Shown here: piece by piece, positions 1 through 8,528 of the stretch
Layout: the number at the start of each line of letters is the position of its first letter
How positions within the stretch are numbered: the first letter of the stretch is position 1
Assembly (NCBI GenBank): GCA_030628805.1
Contig: DAOVQG010000016.1
Coordinates: forward strand, 1 to 31,741
Origin: JAGMDK01 sp023128695
GTDB lineage: Bacteria > Planctomycetota > Phycisphaerae > UBA1845 > Fen-1342
Reading direction: 5' to 3'
DNA length: 31,741 nt
Program-made: the position numbers and the translations under genes
Notes under the pieces: generated by a model
The model's database searches: none
What the model saw: the letters and a program-made list of their open reading frames with translations, nothing else
Told to the model about the DNA's origin: nothing

Positions 1-169
1 GAGCCTCGCCCTCCCGACGGATGCCTGTGACTCGGCGGGAGCCTCGCCCTCCCGACGGACGCCTGCGGCTCGGCGGGAGCCTCGCCCTCCCGACGGACGC
101 CTGCGGCTCGGCGGGAGCCTCGCCCTCCCGACGAACGCCTGTGGCTCGGCAGGAGCCTCGCCCTCTCGA
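1..169. repeat. 38-bp tandem repeat array (family A), truncated by the window edge
   Basis: Four full copies begin at 1, 39, 77 and 115, with a partial fifth at 153. Each starts GAGCCTCGCCCTCCCGACG and ends near CTCGGCGG, with a few substitutions between copies. The same word occurs in opposite orientation in the 33-bp array at 24251-24437. An open frame runs through the array into the next gene, but this is a by-product of the repeat and not part of the protein. The left end of the array lies outside the window. Confidence 0.9.
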
Positions 170-209
170 CCCACGCGAACCTGTTGGAGAAGAAAGAAGG
201 AGGAAGAAG

Positions 210-1832
210 GTGACACGCATGACAATCATCGCGGTCGTTCTGGCGCTCACGGCCACCACCTGGGCCATGCAAAGCCCTTCCGCGGCCACCACCGGCCTTA
301 CGCCGCGGGTGGTGCCCCCGGACGGATTGGCGACGCCGCCTCCGGCCGCCGCGGGCCATAGCGACCGCGATTGCACGTCGATTCCGCGGCTCGAGCTGGT
401 GCCGCAGGATACCTGTGTCAACGCCGGTGAGTTGCTCATCGTCCACGTCGAGCTGACTAACTACGCCGCCGAATGTCCCGACATCCTCGGCGGGCAGTTC
501 ACGCTCCAGTACGACCCGGCCGTGCTGGACTTCCTCAGTGCCGAGCCGGGCGGTGGATTGATTGTCGAAGAGATCTACGAAGCGGTTGATGAGATCGCCG
601 GGACGATCGACTACGCGGTCGGCACCGATCCTAGTTCACCGATGCCGGGGATTACCGCCGGTACCATGGCGATATTGACGTTCACGCCGATCGGGGACGC
701 CTGCGTGACCTCGGGTTTGATCACTTTCCGCTCGCACGAGCCGCCCACGCGTCTGACGGATGAAGCCTACAACAATTACGACGTCCCCGCCGGCACGCTT
801 ACGCTGGTGGACCTGCCGCAGATCACGGTCGATGTGAGCGAGCCGGTCCTCACGTGCCCGGCGGACCTAAATCTGTTGTCGGAAGCGGGCGGCTGCAACG
901 ACACCGATCCGGGTCTGGCGACCGCGACCGACAACTGCGACACCCACGTGAGCCTCACCTGGGATCGCAGCGATCAGGAGCCGGACATCTATCTGAACGC
1001 GCCGTTCTGCCTGGCCGACTCGCCGATCACCATCACCTGGACGGCGACCGACGATTGCGGCAACGCCAGCCAGTGCGTGCAGACCGTCATAGTCAACTAC
1101 CCGGCTGAGTTGGCGGTGAACGTGCAGCTCGCCGGCGCCGTCACTGCGGGGCCGTTCACCCGCTGCATTACCTTCGAGTTGGTGAACTGCGACACGCTGG
1201 ACACGCAGGTGGTCGAGGCGGTGCTGGCCTTCAACGGTGGCTTCGCGAACGCGCTCATACCGATCGTGCCGGGCGAATACCACTGCTGCATGGCCCGCGA
1301 CCGGCTGCACACGCTGCGGAAGACCGACACGGACGACTTCGGCATCGTGGGCCCGCGGTACGTGGCGGACTTCACGGACCAGACCGGCGGCGGCGGCGAC
1401 GACTCACTGCTCGGCGGCAACGTCAACGACGACGCTTTCGTCGACATCATCGACTTCGGGCAATGGGCCATCCGTTACGGAGACTTCCCGGGCGCCGACA
1501 CCAACTGTACGACGTTGCCTTTCCATGTAGACTTCAGCGGCGATGGGTGGGTCCTGGAAGAGGACTTCTCCTTCGTCCAGATCAACTTCTGGCTCGAGCA
1601 CGAAGCCGCCTGCTGTGGACTAGTGTCCATCCAAGGCGACAGACCGCGTACCAGTATCCTGGTCAAGGAGTTGCTGAGCATGGGATATGGCGAACTGGCC
1701 GTCATGGATCTCAACGCCGACGGCTGGTACGACCTGACCGATGTATATCTCGAATACAAGAAGAATTGCAAGGTGTCCGACAACGGGTCGGATATCTACG
1801 GAAATTATCAAAAGCTGTTCCCTGGAGATTGA
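210..1832 (+). CDS. Secreted cohesin-like / HYR / dockerin-like protein
   Basis: Predicted exported protein of about 540 residues. The GTG at 210 is chosen because AGGAGG (198-203) lies 6 bases upstream; ATG at 219 is the alternative. The open frame continues back into the tandem repeat, which is unlikely to be coding. Seen in order: an N-terminal hydrophobic signal segment (residues 4-30); a cohesin-like beta domain (about 57-208, with the 'GGQFTLQYDPAVLDF' style strand); a HYR domain (about 213-296, 'CPAD...ATDNC...TWTATDDCGNASQC'); a beta region; and dockerin-like calcium loops (about 402-470, 'GNVNDDAFVDIIDFGQW' and 'DFSGDGWVLEEDF') with a further loop 'DLNADGWYDLTDVY' near the end. The next gene's ribosome site lies in its last codons, so the pair is probably co-translated. 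Role inferred: surface or extracellular adhesion/assembly. No catalytic domain is seen. Confidence 0.8.
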   Translation: MTRMTIIAVVLALTATTWAMQSPSAATTGLTPRVVPPDGLATPPPAAAGHSDRDCTSIPRLELVPQDTCVNAGELLIVHVELTNYAAECPDILGGQFTLQYDPAVLDFLSAEPGGGLIVEEIYEAVDEIAGTIDYAVGTDPSSPMPGITAGTMAILTFTPIGDACVTSGLITFRSHEPPTRLTDEAYNNYDVPAGTLTLVDLPQITVDVSEPVLTCPADLNLLSEAGGCNDTDPGLATATDNCDTHVSLTWDRSDQEPDIYLNAPFCLADSPITITWTATDDCGNASQCVQTVIVNYPAELAVNVQLAGAVTAGPFTRCITFELVNCDTLDTQVVEAVLAFNGGFANALIPIVPGEYHCCMARDRLHTLRKTDTDDFGIVGPRYVADFTDQTGGGGDDSLLGGNVNDDAFVDIIDFGQWAIRYGDFPGADTNCTTLPFHVDFSGDGWVLEEDFSFVQINFWLEHEAACCGLVSIQGDRPRTSILVKELLSMGYGELAVMDLNADGWYDLTDVYLEYKKNCKVSDNGSDIYGNYQKLFPGD

Positions 1833-1835
1833 ATC

Positions 1836-2477
1836 ATGATGTCTACACAAAAACAAACCATGGTAAAGTTCGGACTGGGACTGTTGGCCGCGTACCTGAT
1901 AGTGCCCGCCGCCTTCGCCGACATCAACTTGGAATATCGCGTTGCGGCGAATCCTTGGTGGGTCGGTGATGCGGTCGAGGTGGGCTTGTATGCCGTCTCC
2001 GACAACCCCGGTGATTACCAATCCTTCTCGGCCATTCGCACGGTGTTCGACTGGGATCCGACGTACCTGGACCTATTGCAACTCGACCAGAGCGGGGCCG
2101 TGCCGCTGATGTCGTCCGCCTTCCCGGTCGCCGACGCCTGGGATCTCAACGAGGTGGTTCCCCCGCAGGATGGCGATGGCCTTTACCAGGCTCTGGCTAA
2201 CTTTGGCGGTCCGGTCGAAGCGACCCCCGAAGGTGCGCTGATCACCACGTTCCTCTTCGAGGCGTTGCTGCCGACGCCGGCGACGCCGGTAAACATCTTG
2301 ATCGAAGGCGGCGATCCGATGATTGACACGGCGGTGATCGACGGCGAGGTTCCAGGCCTGAACGTCACCGGCACGCTGACCGGTGCGACTATTACCATCA
2401 TTCCGGAGCCGGCCACACTCGGGTTGCTGGCGGCCGCCGGCCTGATGCGACTGACACGCAGGCGGGGAAGGGATTGA
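1836..2477 (+). CDS. PEP-CTERM sorting-domain protein
   Basis: Exported protein of 213 residues. It has an N-terminal signal peptide (hydrophobic 'FGLGLLAAYLIVPAAFA') and a C-terminal PEP-CTERM signal: 'IPEPATLGLLAAAG' followed by a basic tail 'RLTRRRGRD'. In the family this tail is recognised by an exosortase, which was not found in the window. The body has a cohesin-like feel ('DWDPTYLDLLQLDQSG', then 'GALITTFLFEALLPTP'). Ribosome site GGAG (1824-1827) lies inside the end of the upstream gene and the gap is only 3 bases, which implies an operon and probable translational coupling. Function inferred only as a surface-anchored structural or adhesive partner of the flanking secreted proteins. 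Confidence 0.85.
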   Translation: MMSTQKQTMVKFGLGLLAAYLIVPAAFADINLEYRVAANPWWVGDAVEVGLYAVSDNPGDYQSFSAIRTVFDWDPTYLDLLQLDQSGAVPLMSSAFPVADAWDLNEVVPPQDGDGLYQALANFGGPVEATPEGALITTFLFEALLPTPATPVNILIEGGDPMIDTAVIDGEVPGLNVTGTLTGATITIIPEPATLGLLAAAGLMRLTRRRGRD

Positions 2478-2509
2478 CAGCCTTGGCGGAGAAAGGTTGG
2501 TAGGGAATA

Positions 2510-3280
2510 ATGCGATGCCAGTACAAACGGACGCTGACAGCTTTGGGGCTCGGGACCGTTCTGGTAATGGGAGCCGCCGCGGCCCGAGCCCATCCTCATA
2601 ACCGTTCGGGCGACGATTGTCCGACCGAGCCGGGGCTGCTGAGCCTGCGCGTCGATGATCTGCTGGATCCGTGTCTCCAACCCGGCGAGCAGGTTGTGGT
2701 CACGTTGGCGATGTCGTGTCTGGAGTTGCCGGTTTCCGGGTATCAGGCCTTCCTGGAGTTTGACTCCACCACGCTGCTGTTCGTCGAGGGCAGCTACGTC
2801 CTGCCCGACCCGTTCGGGATTCCGCTTGAATACCCCATCGCGGCCGACGGCAATCACATCGGCCTGGCGGCGGGGATCAACCCGATCATCGGGCAGCAGC
2901 CGACGACGGCCGACGCGGATCTGGCGTATCTGACGTTTGAGGCGTTGGAGGTGGAGGGCACCACGCGGGTTCGTTTTCGAGACCACAATCCGCCCACGTT
3001 GTTGAGCGGAGCAGCGGGTGGCGTCGTGCCGGCATTGTTGGATACACCGGTAATCCTGGTGACCACCTGTCCATTCTGCCGCTTGGGCGACCTCGATTGC
3101 GACGACGACGTGGACGCGGATGATTTCGGCATCTTCGTGGACTGCCTAGCCGGCCCGAACGTAACCAATCCGCCCCCCGGTTGCAACCCGACCGACTTCG
3201 CCAACGCCGATTTGGACGCGGATAGCGACGTTGATCTGGCCGATTTCAGTTTGTTTCAGGCATCGTTTTCGGGGTTGTAG
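2510..3280 (+). CDS. Secreted cohesin-like / dockerin-like protein
   Basis: Exported protein of 256 residues. The signal peptide (residues 1-27) ends near 'GAAAARA'. Residues about 44-190 form a cohesin-like domain ('DDLLDPCLQPGEQVVVTLAM', 'YQAFLEFDSTTLLFVEG', 'ADLAYLTFEALEVEG'). From about 193 a dockerin-like pair of EF-hand loops follows: 'GDLDCDDDVDADDFGIF' and 'ADLDADSDVDLADFSLF'. It starts 32 bases after the PEP-CTERM gene on the same strand and is probably the last gene of the operon, since the next gene converges from the other strand. A cohesin-like and a dockerin-like domain on one chain could allow head-to-tail polymers; that is inference. Confidence 0.8.
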   Translation: MRCQYKRTLTALGLGTVLVMGAAAARAHPHNRSGDDCPTEPGLLSLRVDDLLDPCLQPGEQVVVTLAMSCLELPVSGYQAFLEFDSTTLLFVEGSYVLPDPFGIPLEYPIAADGNHIGLAAGINPIIGQQPTTADADLAYLTFEALEVEGTTRVRFRDHNPPTLLSGAAGGVVPALLDTPVILVTTCPFCRLGDLDCDDDVDADDFGIFVDCLAGPNVTNPPPGCNPTDFANADLDADSDVDLADFSLFQASFSGL

Positions 3281-3405
3281 CGGCCACGCTGTCGCGGATA
3301 ACGAGATCACCATGATCGTCACTGGCACTCACGCCGGCAGTGCAGGCTCACGCGGCGAACCTCCCACCGACCGGACTTCACATGAGTATTGCAGCCGGGC
3401 TGTTA

Positions 3406-6400
3406 TTACGGGTACCCTTTGACCTTCTCCAGATGCTTCTCGGCTTCTTGTAACGTCTTCTCGGCCGCCCTGCGTTTCTCCGTTGCTTCTTTCCACTGAT
3501 CGATCACATCCTGGGGTATGGGTTTACCCATATTCTTCCGAGACCTTTTTTTAACCTTTTCCACTTGCTTTTTAGCTTTTTTTGCCTCTTTTTTTGCCTT
3601 CTTGACCGCTTTCTTTGCAACGGTCTCGCTGTATTTCGCAAGGAATTCCGACACCTCGCCCACGGTGGCTTTGCCCTCATGCGCTTTGTCTCTGAAGGCT
3701 TTGACGGCTATTGCCTCGGTAGACCAAACGCGCCAGTTAGCGCCACCAGTGCCCTTCATCGTAAGGTAATTCACCAGGCGATCGAGTTTGTTAATCTGAA
3801 GAATAGGGAAGAGCCCGTATAGTTCCTTGAGGACGCACAGTGCATTCATGCCTTCGCCCGCTATGCTGTAGGATCCGCTCGCACCTTTTCCAAGCCCTTT
3901 TTCGATGATGGCTGCGATGATTTCGCCCAGCGCGACATCCTCAAACCCCTTCTTGGCACGCTCGACGATGTCATCCTCGGCGGCCTTCTCGGTCTTCTTG
4001 GTCGAGCCATTGTCTGTCGATTTGGCGGTCTCGTTGACCTCATCGCTGACTCGTTGTGCAGCCTCGGCTTCGTCTTCCTGGTCGTTCTCATCCAGGCCAA
4101 ACGGATCGAGTCGGGTCAGCGGATTGTTGCCGACCAGCGTGTAGCCGTTGCCCAGATTGAGCGGGTCCCCCCACAGGCCGATGGCGTCGCGGGTAGTAAA
4201 GCGGCCGGCCACGGGATCGAGGTAGCGGGTGCGGTAGTAATACCACCCCGTCTCCGGATCGTAGCGGCGACCGGTGAAGAGGTACGGATTGCCGATGGCC
4301 GAGCGGTCCGTGAGCAGCGTGAACGCGTAGTCACCGCCGGCGGCTTGCCAGGGGCCGTCGTCGACGCGGTAGGCGCTGAAATTGTTGCCCCCGACGGACG
4401 TTTCCCAACCCCAGGTCAGCGGCTGCTCGGGTGTATTATTCACTACCGACAGCCCGACCCGCGTGGGCGCGCCGTAGTCGGCATACTCGTACCGTTCCAG
4501 CGGCTGACCGGCGGCGTCGCTGACGAGCATGACGCTGTAGAGATCATCGCTGTGATAATAATAATCCTCGGGCGTTTCGTCGCCGTCCACGTCCCGTCGC
4601 ATTGTGAGCACGTCATCGATGTACCGCCCGTAGACGTAGGTGGCCTGCGTGTCGCCGTTCTGGTCCTGCTCCTCGATCACCTGGCCGCCGTCATAAAAGT
4701 AGCGGGTTTCCGTCGGCGTGCCGTCCGCGTCGACAACCCGGGCGAGGCGGCGACCAAAAGCATCGTAGGCGTAAGTGTGGCGTTGCCCCGAGAACTCATC
4801 GAGGTATGCGACCATGCGGTTGCGGTAGTCATACTGAATCTCGGCCGCTCCGGCCGTAACGCCGAACAGGAGCTGGAACCGCGCGAAATCAACCAGGTCC
4901 ACGTCCAGGTCGTTGTCGAAGTCGAAGCGTAGACAGCCGTCATCGACCACACCGGGACCGTGCAGGCACGCGCTGAGCCGGGCGAAATCATCCGTGTCCA
5001 TGCAACTGATGGAGGTCAAGTTCCCGTTCCGGTCATAGACCCGCCCGTCCGTGGGCGTGCTGGTGTACTGGTTGACCTGCTCGTCGGCCGGCTCCGGCAG
5101 CTCCGGGTCGCGCCAGTAGGGTCCCGCGCCCGGTTCCCCGGCGACGTGTGTGCGGTTCCCGACGCCGTCGAGATCATACGTCTGGTCACGCAGGACACCC
5201 CCGTCGCCCTCGGTCACGAGGGTGTGGCGGAGGCGGTAGAATGCGTCGTAGCCGTAGTCGTGCGTGAGCCGCGGGCCGCCGGTCCGAACGTCCGCGCGCC
5301 GGGTCTTGTTGTACATCCGGTCCCACGTGAAGACGCGGTCATCGAGCACGGCGCTGTCGGCCACGCGCGTGTGCCGCTTTTGAATGATCCGCTTTACGCC
5401 GAAGTCGTCCGGCGGGTTGGGGACGCCCGTGATACCGTCGTAGGTATACTCGGTTCGGGTCCCGTTGCCGAGGTCGCAACGCGCGACACGATCGGTACCG
5501 ACATAATCGAAGGCGGCGATCAGCCCGGTAGCGCCGTCTGTAGTCGTCTTGTTCCGCTCCAGTTCGTCGTGGGTGCCCGTGATCGTGCGGCCGCCGGGGT
5601 AGGTCTGCTGGACCATGTTTCCGACGCCGTCGTAATCGCTCAGCGTGGTCTGGCCGTTGAGTGTTTCGCGCGTGAGGCTCGACAGCGAGTCGTAGGCCCG
5701 CGTGACGAGCGCGTCATCGTCCGCGGCGTGAACCACGCGCGACAGTCCATCGTATTGGTAGGTCTCAAAGGTGGTGTCGGTCGAGACGCCGGCAGCGGGC
5801 GCGATCGTCTTATCGCTCAGCCGATCGAGCAGATCATACGTGCAGGTCGATATGCTTCCGTTCGCATCCTCGATCCGGGTGCGGTTGCCGTGCGCGTCGT
5901 ACTCGTACGAATGCTCCGTGCCGTCCGCGCGGATCTCCGCCACCATGCGGTCGAGCGGATCGTAGGCGTAGGTTGTGGTGTTGCCGTTGTCGTCGCTCTG
6001 GGCCACCAGGCGGGACGTGTCATCCCAACTTTGAGAGGTCACGATGTCGCTCGGGTCCTGGGGATCGGCACCGTCGCCATCCATGTCGCGGACCGTCTGA
6101 ATCAGCCGGTCCAGGCCATCGTACGCAAAGCGGGTTTCGTGACTCAGCGGATCAAGCGTCGCCGTCTGGTTGCCGCGGGAATCGTAGGCGAATTCACTGG
6201 TGTTGCCCACGTTGTCAGTACTTTGAATACGGCGGTTCAATCCGTCGTACGTGTATGTCGTGGTGAAGAGCTCGCTCGGGTCGCCCAGATCGGACAGCGC
6301 AACCTCTGTAATGCTCGTCAAGTTGGTGTTCGCATCGTAGCCGAAGGTGACCGTGTTCCCCTTGGCGTCGGTGAGAACGGTCAGCCGATTGGCCGTATCG

Positions 6401-6753
6401 TAAGTCGCGAGCCGCGCGTGGTCGTTGTCGTTGCTCAGGCGGAGCACCCCGGAGATGTCGCTCCATTCGGTCGTGGTGCTGGACTTGCCGTCGGAGACCG
6501 GGGCCTGCGTCTCGGTGTCGAAGAACTCGACTTCCTCAAGCACGACGCGGTCCATCTCGTCGTACGCGCTCGCCTGCTCGTATAAACGTACGTTGCCCGC
6601 GGGGCCCGGAACGTCCGTCAGTTCACCGTCGACGCGCTCGGCGACGCAATTGCCGTTGGCGTCGTACTGATACGTCGTGACGTTTCCCATCGGATCGGTC
6701 GTGGAAACCAGACGGTTGTAGCCGTCATGGACGTACTCGCTCACGCGTGGCAC
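3406..6753 (-). CDS. RHS gene, piece 4: YD repeats, embedded dockerin-like loop, RHS core, variable C-terminus
   Basis: Largest piece, 1115 residues from ATG 6753, although homologous reading begins near 6762. It has dozens of YD units ('YQYDANGNCV', 'YEYDAHGNRTRI', 'YDYRNRMVAYLDE'). Near 4990-4850 a dockerin-like segment ('DTDDFARLSACL', 'FDFDNDLDVDLVDFARFQ') is embedded between repeats. The RHS core is clear near 4215-4095: 'YLDPVAGRFTTRDAIGLWGD' and 'NNPLTRLDPFGL'. After DPFGL comes a private C-terminus of about 228 residues that is acidic, then hydrophobic ('LCVLKELYGLFPILQINKL'), then very lysine-rich coiled coil ('KKAKKEAKKAKKQVEKVKK'). It matches no toxin fold I recognise. No immunity gene follows; the next 125 bases hold no gene. 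Confidence 0.85.
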   Translation of the reverse strand: MPRVSEYVHDGYNRLVSTTDPMGNVTTYQYDANGNCVAERVDGELTDVPGPAGNVRLYEQASAYDEMDRVVLEEVEFFDTETQAPVSDGKSSTTTEWSDISGVLRLSNDNDHARLATYDTANRLTVLTDAKGNTVTFGYDANTNLTSITEVALSDLGDPSELFTTTYTYDGLNRRIQSTDNVGNTSEFAYDSRGNQTATLDPLSHETRFAYDGLDRLIQTVRDMDGDGADPQDPSDIVTSQSWDDTSRLVAQSDDNGNTTTYAYDPLDRMVAEIRADGTEHSYEYDAHGNRTRIEDANGSISTCTYDLLDRLSDKTIAPAAGVSTDTTFETYQYDGLSRVVHAADDDALVTRAYDSLSSLTRETLNGQTTLSDYDGVGNMVQQTYPGGRTITGTHDELERNKTTTDGATGLIAAFDYVGTDRVARCDLGNGTRTEYTYDGITGVPNPPDDFGVKRIIQKRHTRVADSAVLDDRVFTWDRMYNKTRRADVRTGGPRLTHDYGYDAFYRLRHTLVTEGDGGVLRDQTYDLDGVGNRTHVAGEPGAGPYWRDPELPEPADEQVNQYTSTPTDGRVYDRNGNLTSISCMDTDDFARLSACLHGPGVVDDGCLRFDFDNDLDVDLVDFARFQLLFGVTAGAAEIQYDYRNRMVAYLDEFSGQRHTYAYDAFGRRLARVVDADGTPTETRYFYDGGQVIEEQDQNGDTQATYVYGRYIDDVLTMRRDVDGDETPEDYYYHSDDLYSVMLVSDAAGQPLERYEYADYGAPTRVGLSVVNNTPEQPLTWGWETSVGGNNFSAYRVDDGPWQAAGGDYAFTLLTDRSAIGNPYLFTGRRYDPETGWYYYRTRYLDPVAGRFTTRDAIGLWGDPLNLGNGYTLVGNNPLTRLDPFGLDENDQEDEAEAAQRVSDEVNETAKSTDNGSTKKTEKAAEDDIVERAKKGFEDVALGEIIAAIIEKGLGKGASGSYSIAGEGMNALCVLKELYGLFPILQINKLDRLVNYLTMKGTGGANWRVWSTEAIAVKAFRDKAHEGKATVGEVSEFLAKYSETVAKKAVKKAKKEAKKAKKQVEKVKKRSRKNMGKPIPQDVIDQWKEATEKRRAAEKTLQEAEKHLEKVKGYP

Positions 6754-7215
6754 GTCTTCGAGCCCCTGGTGAGGCGCGCTATGTTTCCGTTCCGGTCGTA
6801 ATCGTACTGTGTCGTGGATTGGCCTGCGTCGCCGGCCGCCGGCGTCACCTGGTAAACCAGGTCGCGCTCATCATAGAGCAGGCGCACGACATTGTTCGGC
6901 TGACGGCCCTCCACGGCCTCGCCGAAACGAATCCACGTGAGGTTCTTGCCCTGGTCGTACTCGTACTCGGTCGTGACGAACTCACTCTCCGGCAGGCCGG
7001 CGCAGGTGAACTGAGCGACCGGCACGTCAAAGCCACCCGACTCCGCACAGCTTCGTATAAGGTTATCGAGCAGGTCGTACTCGTTGATGGCGGTCAGGTG
7101 CGAGTTGTCCCGCAAGTTGCCCTGGTCGTCAATGTTCTCGACGTCGACACGGACAACGTTGTTGTTGGCGTCATAGAAGGTATCGCGCGTATAGCGTACC
7201 CAGTTGCCGCTTGCC
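6741..7215 (-). CDS. RHS gene, piece 3: YD repeats
   Basis: Third piece, entered in frame at about 7215 ('NWVRYTRDTFYDANNNV'), although the first internal ATG is at 7115. Repeat units include 'NEYDLLDNLIRSC', 'YEYDQGKNLTWIRFG', 'LLYDERDLVYQVTPAAG' and 'YDYDRNGNIARLTRG'. The frame is lost at 6763-6766; the last residues 'SKTCHA' before the stop at 6741 are out of frame. Confidence 0.7.
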
Positions 7216-7707
7216 GGGGGGCAGCTCGACCGCGCGGGATGTCGCTCGCACGACCTGGTCGTACTGATTCACGATGAATTCAGTATCATGCTGGCGCGGG
7301 TCGCTCCTGCGAACGACCCGGCCGACCGGGTTATATTCGTACGTCGTCGTCAGATTGAACCCCCCCGCGTCCCCGATGACTTCCCGGCGGTATCCATATT
7401 GTTGACCGTCGCCCGACTCGTAGTACGTCAGCTCGTCCCGCTGGTGATGGCCGCTGCCGTTGTCCGGCCAGACGTGGGCGGTCATCTGGCCGAATCCGTT
7501 GTACTCAAAGTCCTCCACAATGCCTGGAATGCGGTGTTGAACCTGGGTTCGGTTGCCATGCGTGTCGTACTGGCACACCGTATCATGGCCGCGGCCGTCC
7601 GTGTGCCGAGTCATGAACTGGAAGCCGCGGCAACGGTAGAAATCCGTATTGTACTCGAAGTACTCCTCGATCACCGCCTGATCGCCGGGCGGCGTGTGGC
7701 TGCCCCC
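7171..7707 (-). CDS. RHS gene, piece 2: YD repeats
   Basis: Second piece, in another frame; it has no start of its own that makes sense and the homologous reading enters at about 7707. It contains YD-repeat units such as 'YNTDFYRCRGFQFMTRHTD', 'CQYDTHGNRTQV', 'FEYNGFGQMTAHV', 'YEYNPVGRVVRRSDP' and 'NQYDQVVRATSRA'. The frame is lost at the G6 run 7216-7221 (+ strand), after which residues 'TLYARYLL' and the stop at 7171 are out of frame. In RHS proteins these repeats build the hollow beta shell that encloses the C-terminal domain. Confidence 0.7.
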   Translation of the reverse strand, partial: GGSHTPPGDQAVIEEYFEYNTDFYRCRGFQFMTRHTDGRGHDTVCQYDTHGNRTQVQHRIPGIVEDFEYNGFGQMTAHVWPDNGSGHHQRDELTYYESGDGQQYGYRREVIGDAGGFNLTTTYEYNPVGRVVRRSDPRQHDTEFIVNQYDQVVRATSRAVELPPGKRQLGTLYARYLL

Positions 7708-8528
7708 GGGATTCGCAGATCGGTCACGGTCTTGACAAACGCGCCCGAGAACAGTTGCACGGGCTCACAGCCGGGGGCGTCGCCGATCTCGCCGCAGTCG
7801 CCGCCGTCACAATGCGGCTCCACCGGATTCTCCTCCAGCACGTGCAGCGTAAGCCCGCGATAATCCGGTAAGCCGTATTCATAATCTATCGCCACCTCCA
7901 ACAACATACTGTGATCTCCGACGGGGAGGCTGTAGGCGGCCGCGGTGTAGCGGATTTCCAGCAGCGTAAAACCACCGGGCGGCAGCGTGCCGTTGGATGG
8001 AATGGCGATAAACCAGTCGCCATACGACACGCCGGCCGTCCAGTTGCGCGAGTCTCCCATACAGTTGGAGACGACGTACCAGCCGCTGGGCGGCACGAAC
8101 GGCCCGCCCACCAGACCATACGCATCAAAGTCGTAGTTGGGCGAGAGGGCTCCGCGGGGGTTCTGGTCAACGATGGCCATGAACGGATCCATGTCGAGCC
8201 AGTCAACAATTCCGTCGTCATTCACGTCGTTGTTCGAGAATGGGCAGGTCGGCTCGCCGGGCAGGAACATGGCCTCCCAGGCTGCAATGTTATCGTTTAG
8301 CGCCGCGATGAAGTAGTCGATGTCGCACGCGTTGACTATTCCATCGCAGTTGGAGTCGCCGAGCACGTCGCGAGAGGGGGTGTCCAGCGACGGGCCGGCA
8401 CTGGCAATCAACGGCACGAGCAGTGGCGGCATCGGCCCCGCGTTTGCCGCTCGCGGCCCTGCCACGGACAGCAGCGCACCAACGGTCAGAATACATACGC
8501 TTCGTAGATAGACGCTGGATAGTGTCAT
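7671..8528 (-). CDS. RHS gene, piece 1: signal peptide, dockerin-like module, RHS entry region
   Basis: N-terminal piece. ATG 8528 begins a signal peptide ending near 'GPRAANA'. A dockerin-like module follows directly, with 'GDSNCDGIVNACDIDYF' and 'NNDVNDDGIVDWLDMDPF' separated by a linker 'AAWEAMFLPGEPTC'. The same module closes the protease at 24661 and the 1203-residue protein at 27718, but here it sits at the N-terminus. A beta-rich region leads to 'LFSGAFVKTVTDLRIPG', the usual entrance to an RHS shell. True coding is lost near 7707. The frame then runs through unrelated residues to the stop at 7671. Confidence 0.75.
   Translation of the reverse strand: MTLSSVYLRSVCILTVGALLSVAGPRAANAGPMPPLLVPLIASAGPSLDTPSRDVLGDSNCDGIVNACDIDYFIAALNDNIAAWEAMFLPGEPTCPFSNNDVNDDGIVDWLDMDPFMAIVDQNPRGALSPNYDFDAYGLVGGPFVPPSGWYVVSNCMGDSRNWTAGVSYGDWFIAIPSNGTLPPGGFTLLEIRYTAAAYSLPVGDHSMLLEVAIDYEYGLPDYRGLTLHVLEENPVEPHCDGGDCGEIGDAPGCEPVQLFSGAFVKTVTDLRIPGAATRRPAIRR

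Larger units (their letters stand above)
3406..8528 (-). pseudogene. Whole RHS/YD-repeat gene, interrupted by three homopolymer frameshifts
   Basis: Four adjoining reading frames read as one continuous RHS protein of about 1,700 residues once three single-base changes are allowed: one base missing in the C5 run 7703-7707, one extra base in the G6 run 7216-7221, and one base missing in the C4 run 6763-6766 (+ strand bases). Across each point the corrected reading is coherent, for example 'IPGGSHTPPGDQAVIEEY', 'ELPPASGNWVRYTRD' and 'RLTRGLEDVPRVSEY'. The start is ATG at 8528 with AGGAGG 6 to 7 bases upstream and a good signal peptide. Either these are indel errors of a long-read assembly, or the gene is decayed or phase-variable. 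The other long genes in the window contain no comparable breaks at homopolymers. The pieces are listed separately below. Confidence 0.8.

Noticed and set aside
21..209. N-terminal extension of the first secreted protein
   Set aside because: It translates the tandem repeat; the signal peptide and the AGGAGG site point to a start at 210 (or 219).
4960..6585. 541-codon open frame on the + strand
   Set aside because: Exact antisense of the RHS gene; it arises from the GC-rich codon pattern and has no recognisable motifs or ribosome site.
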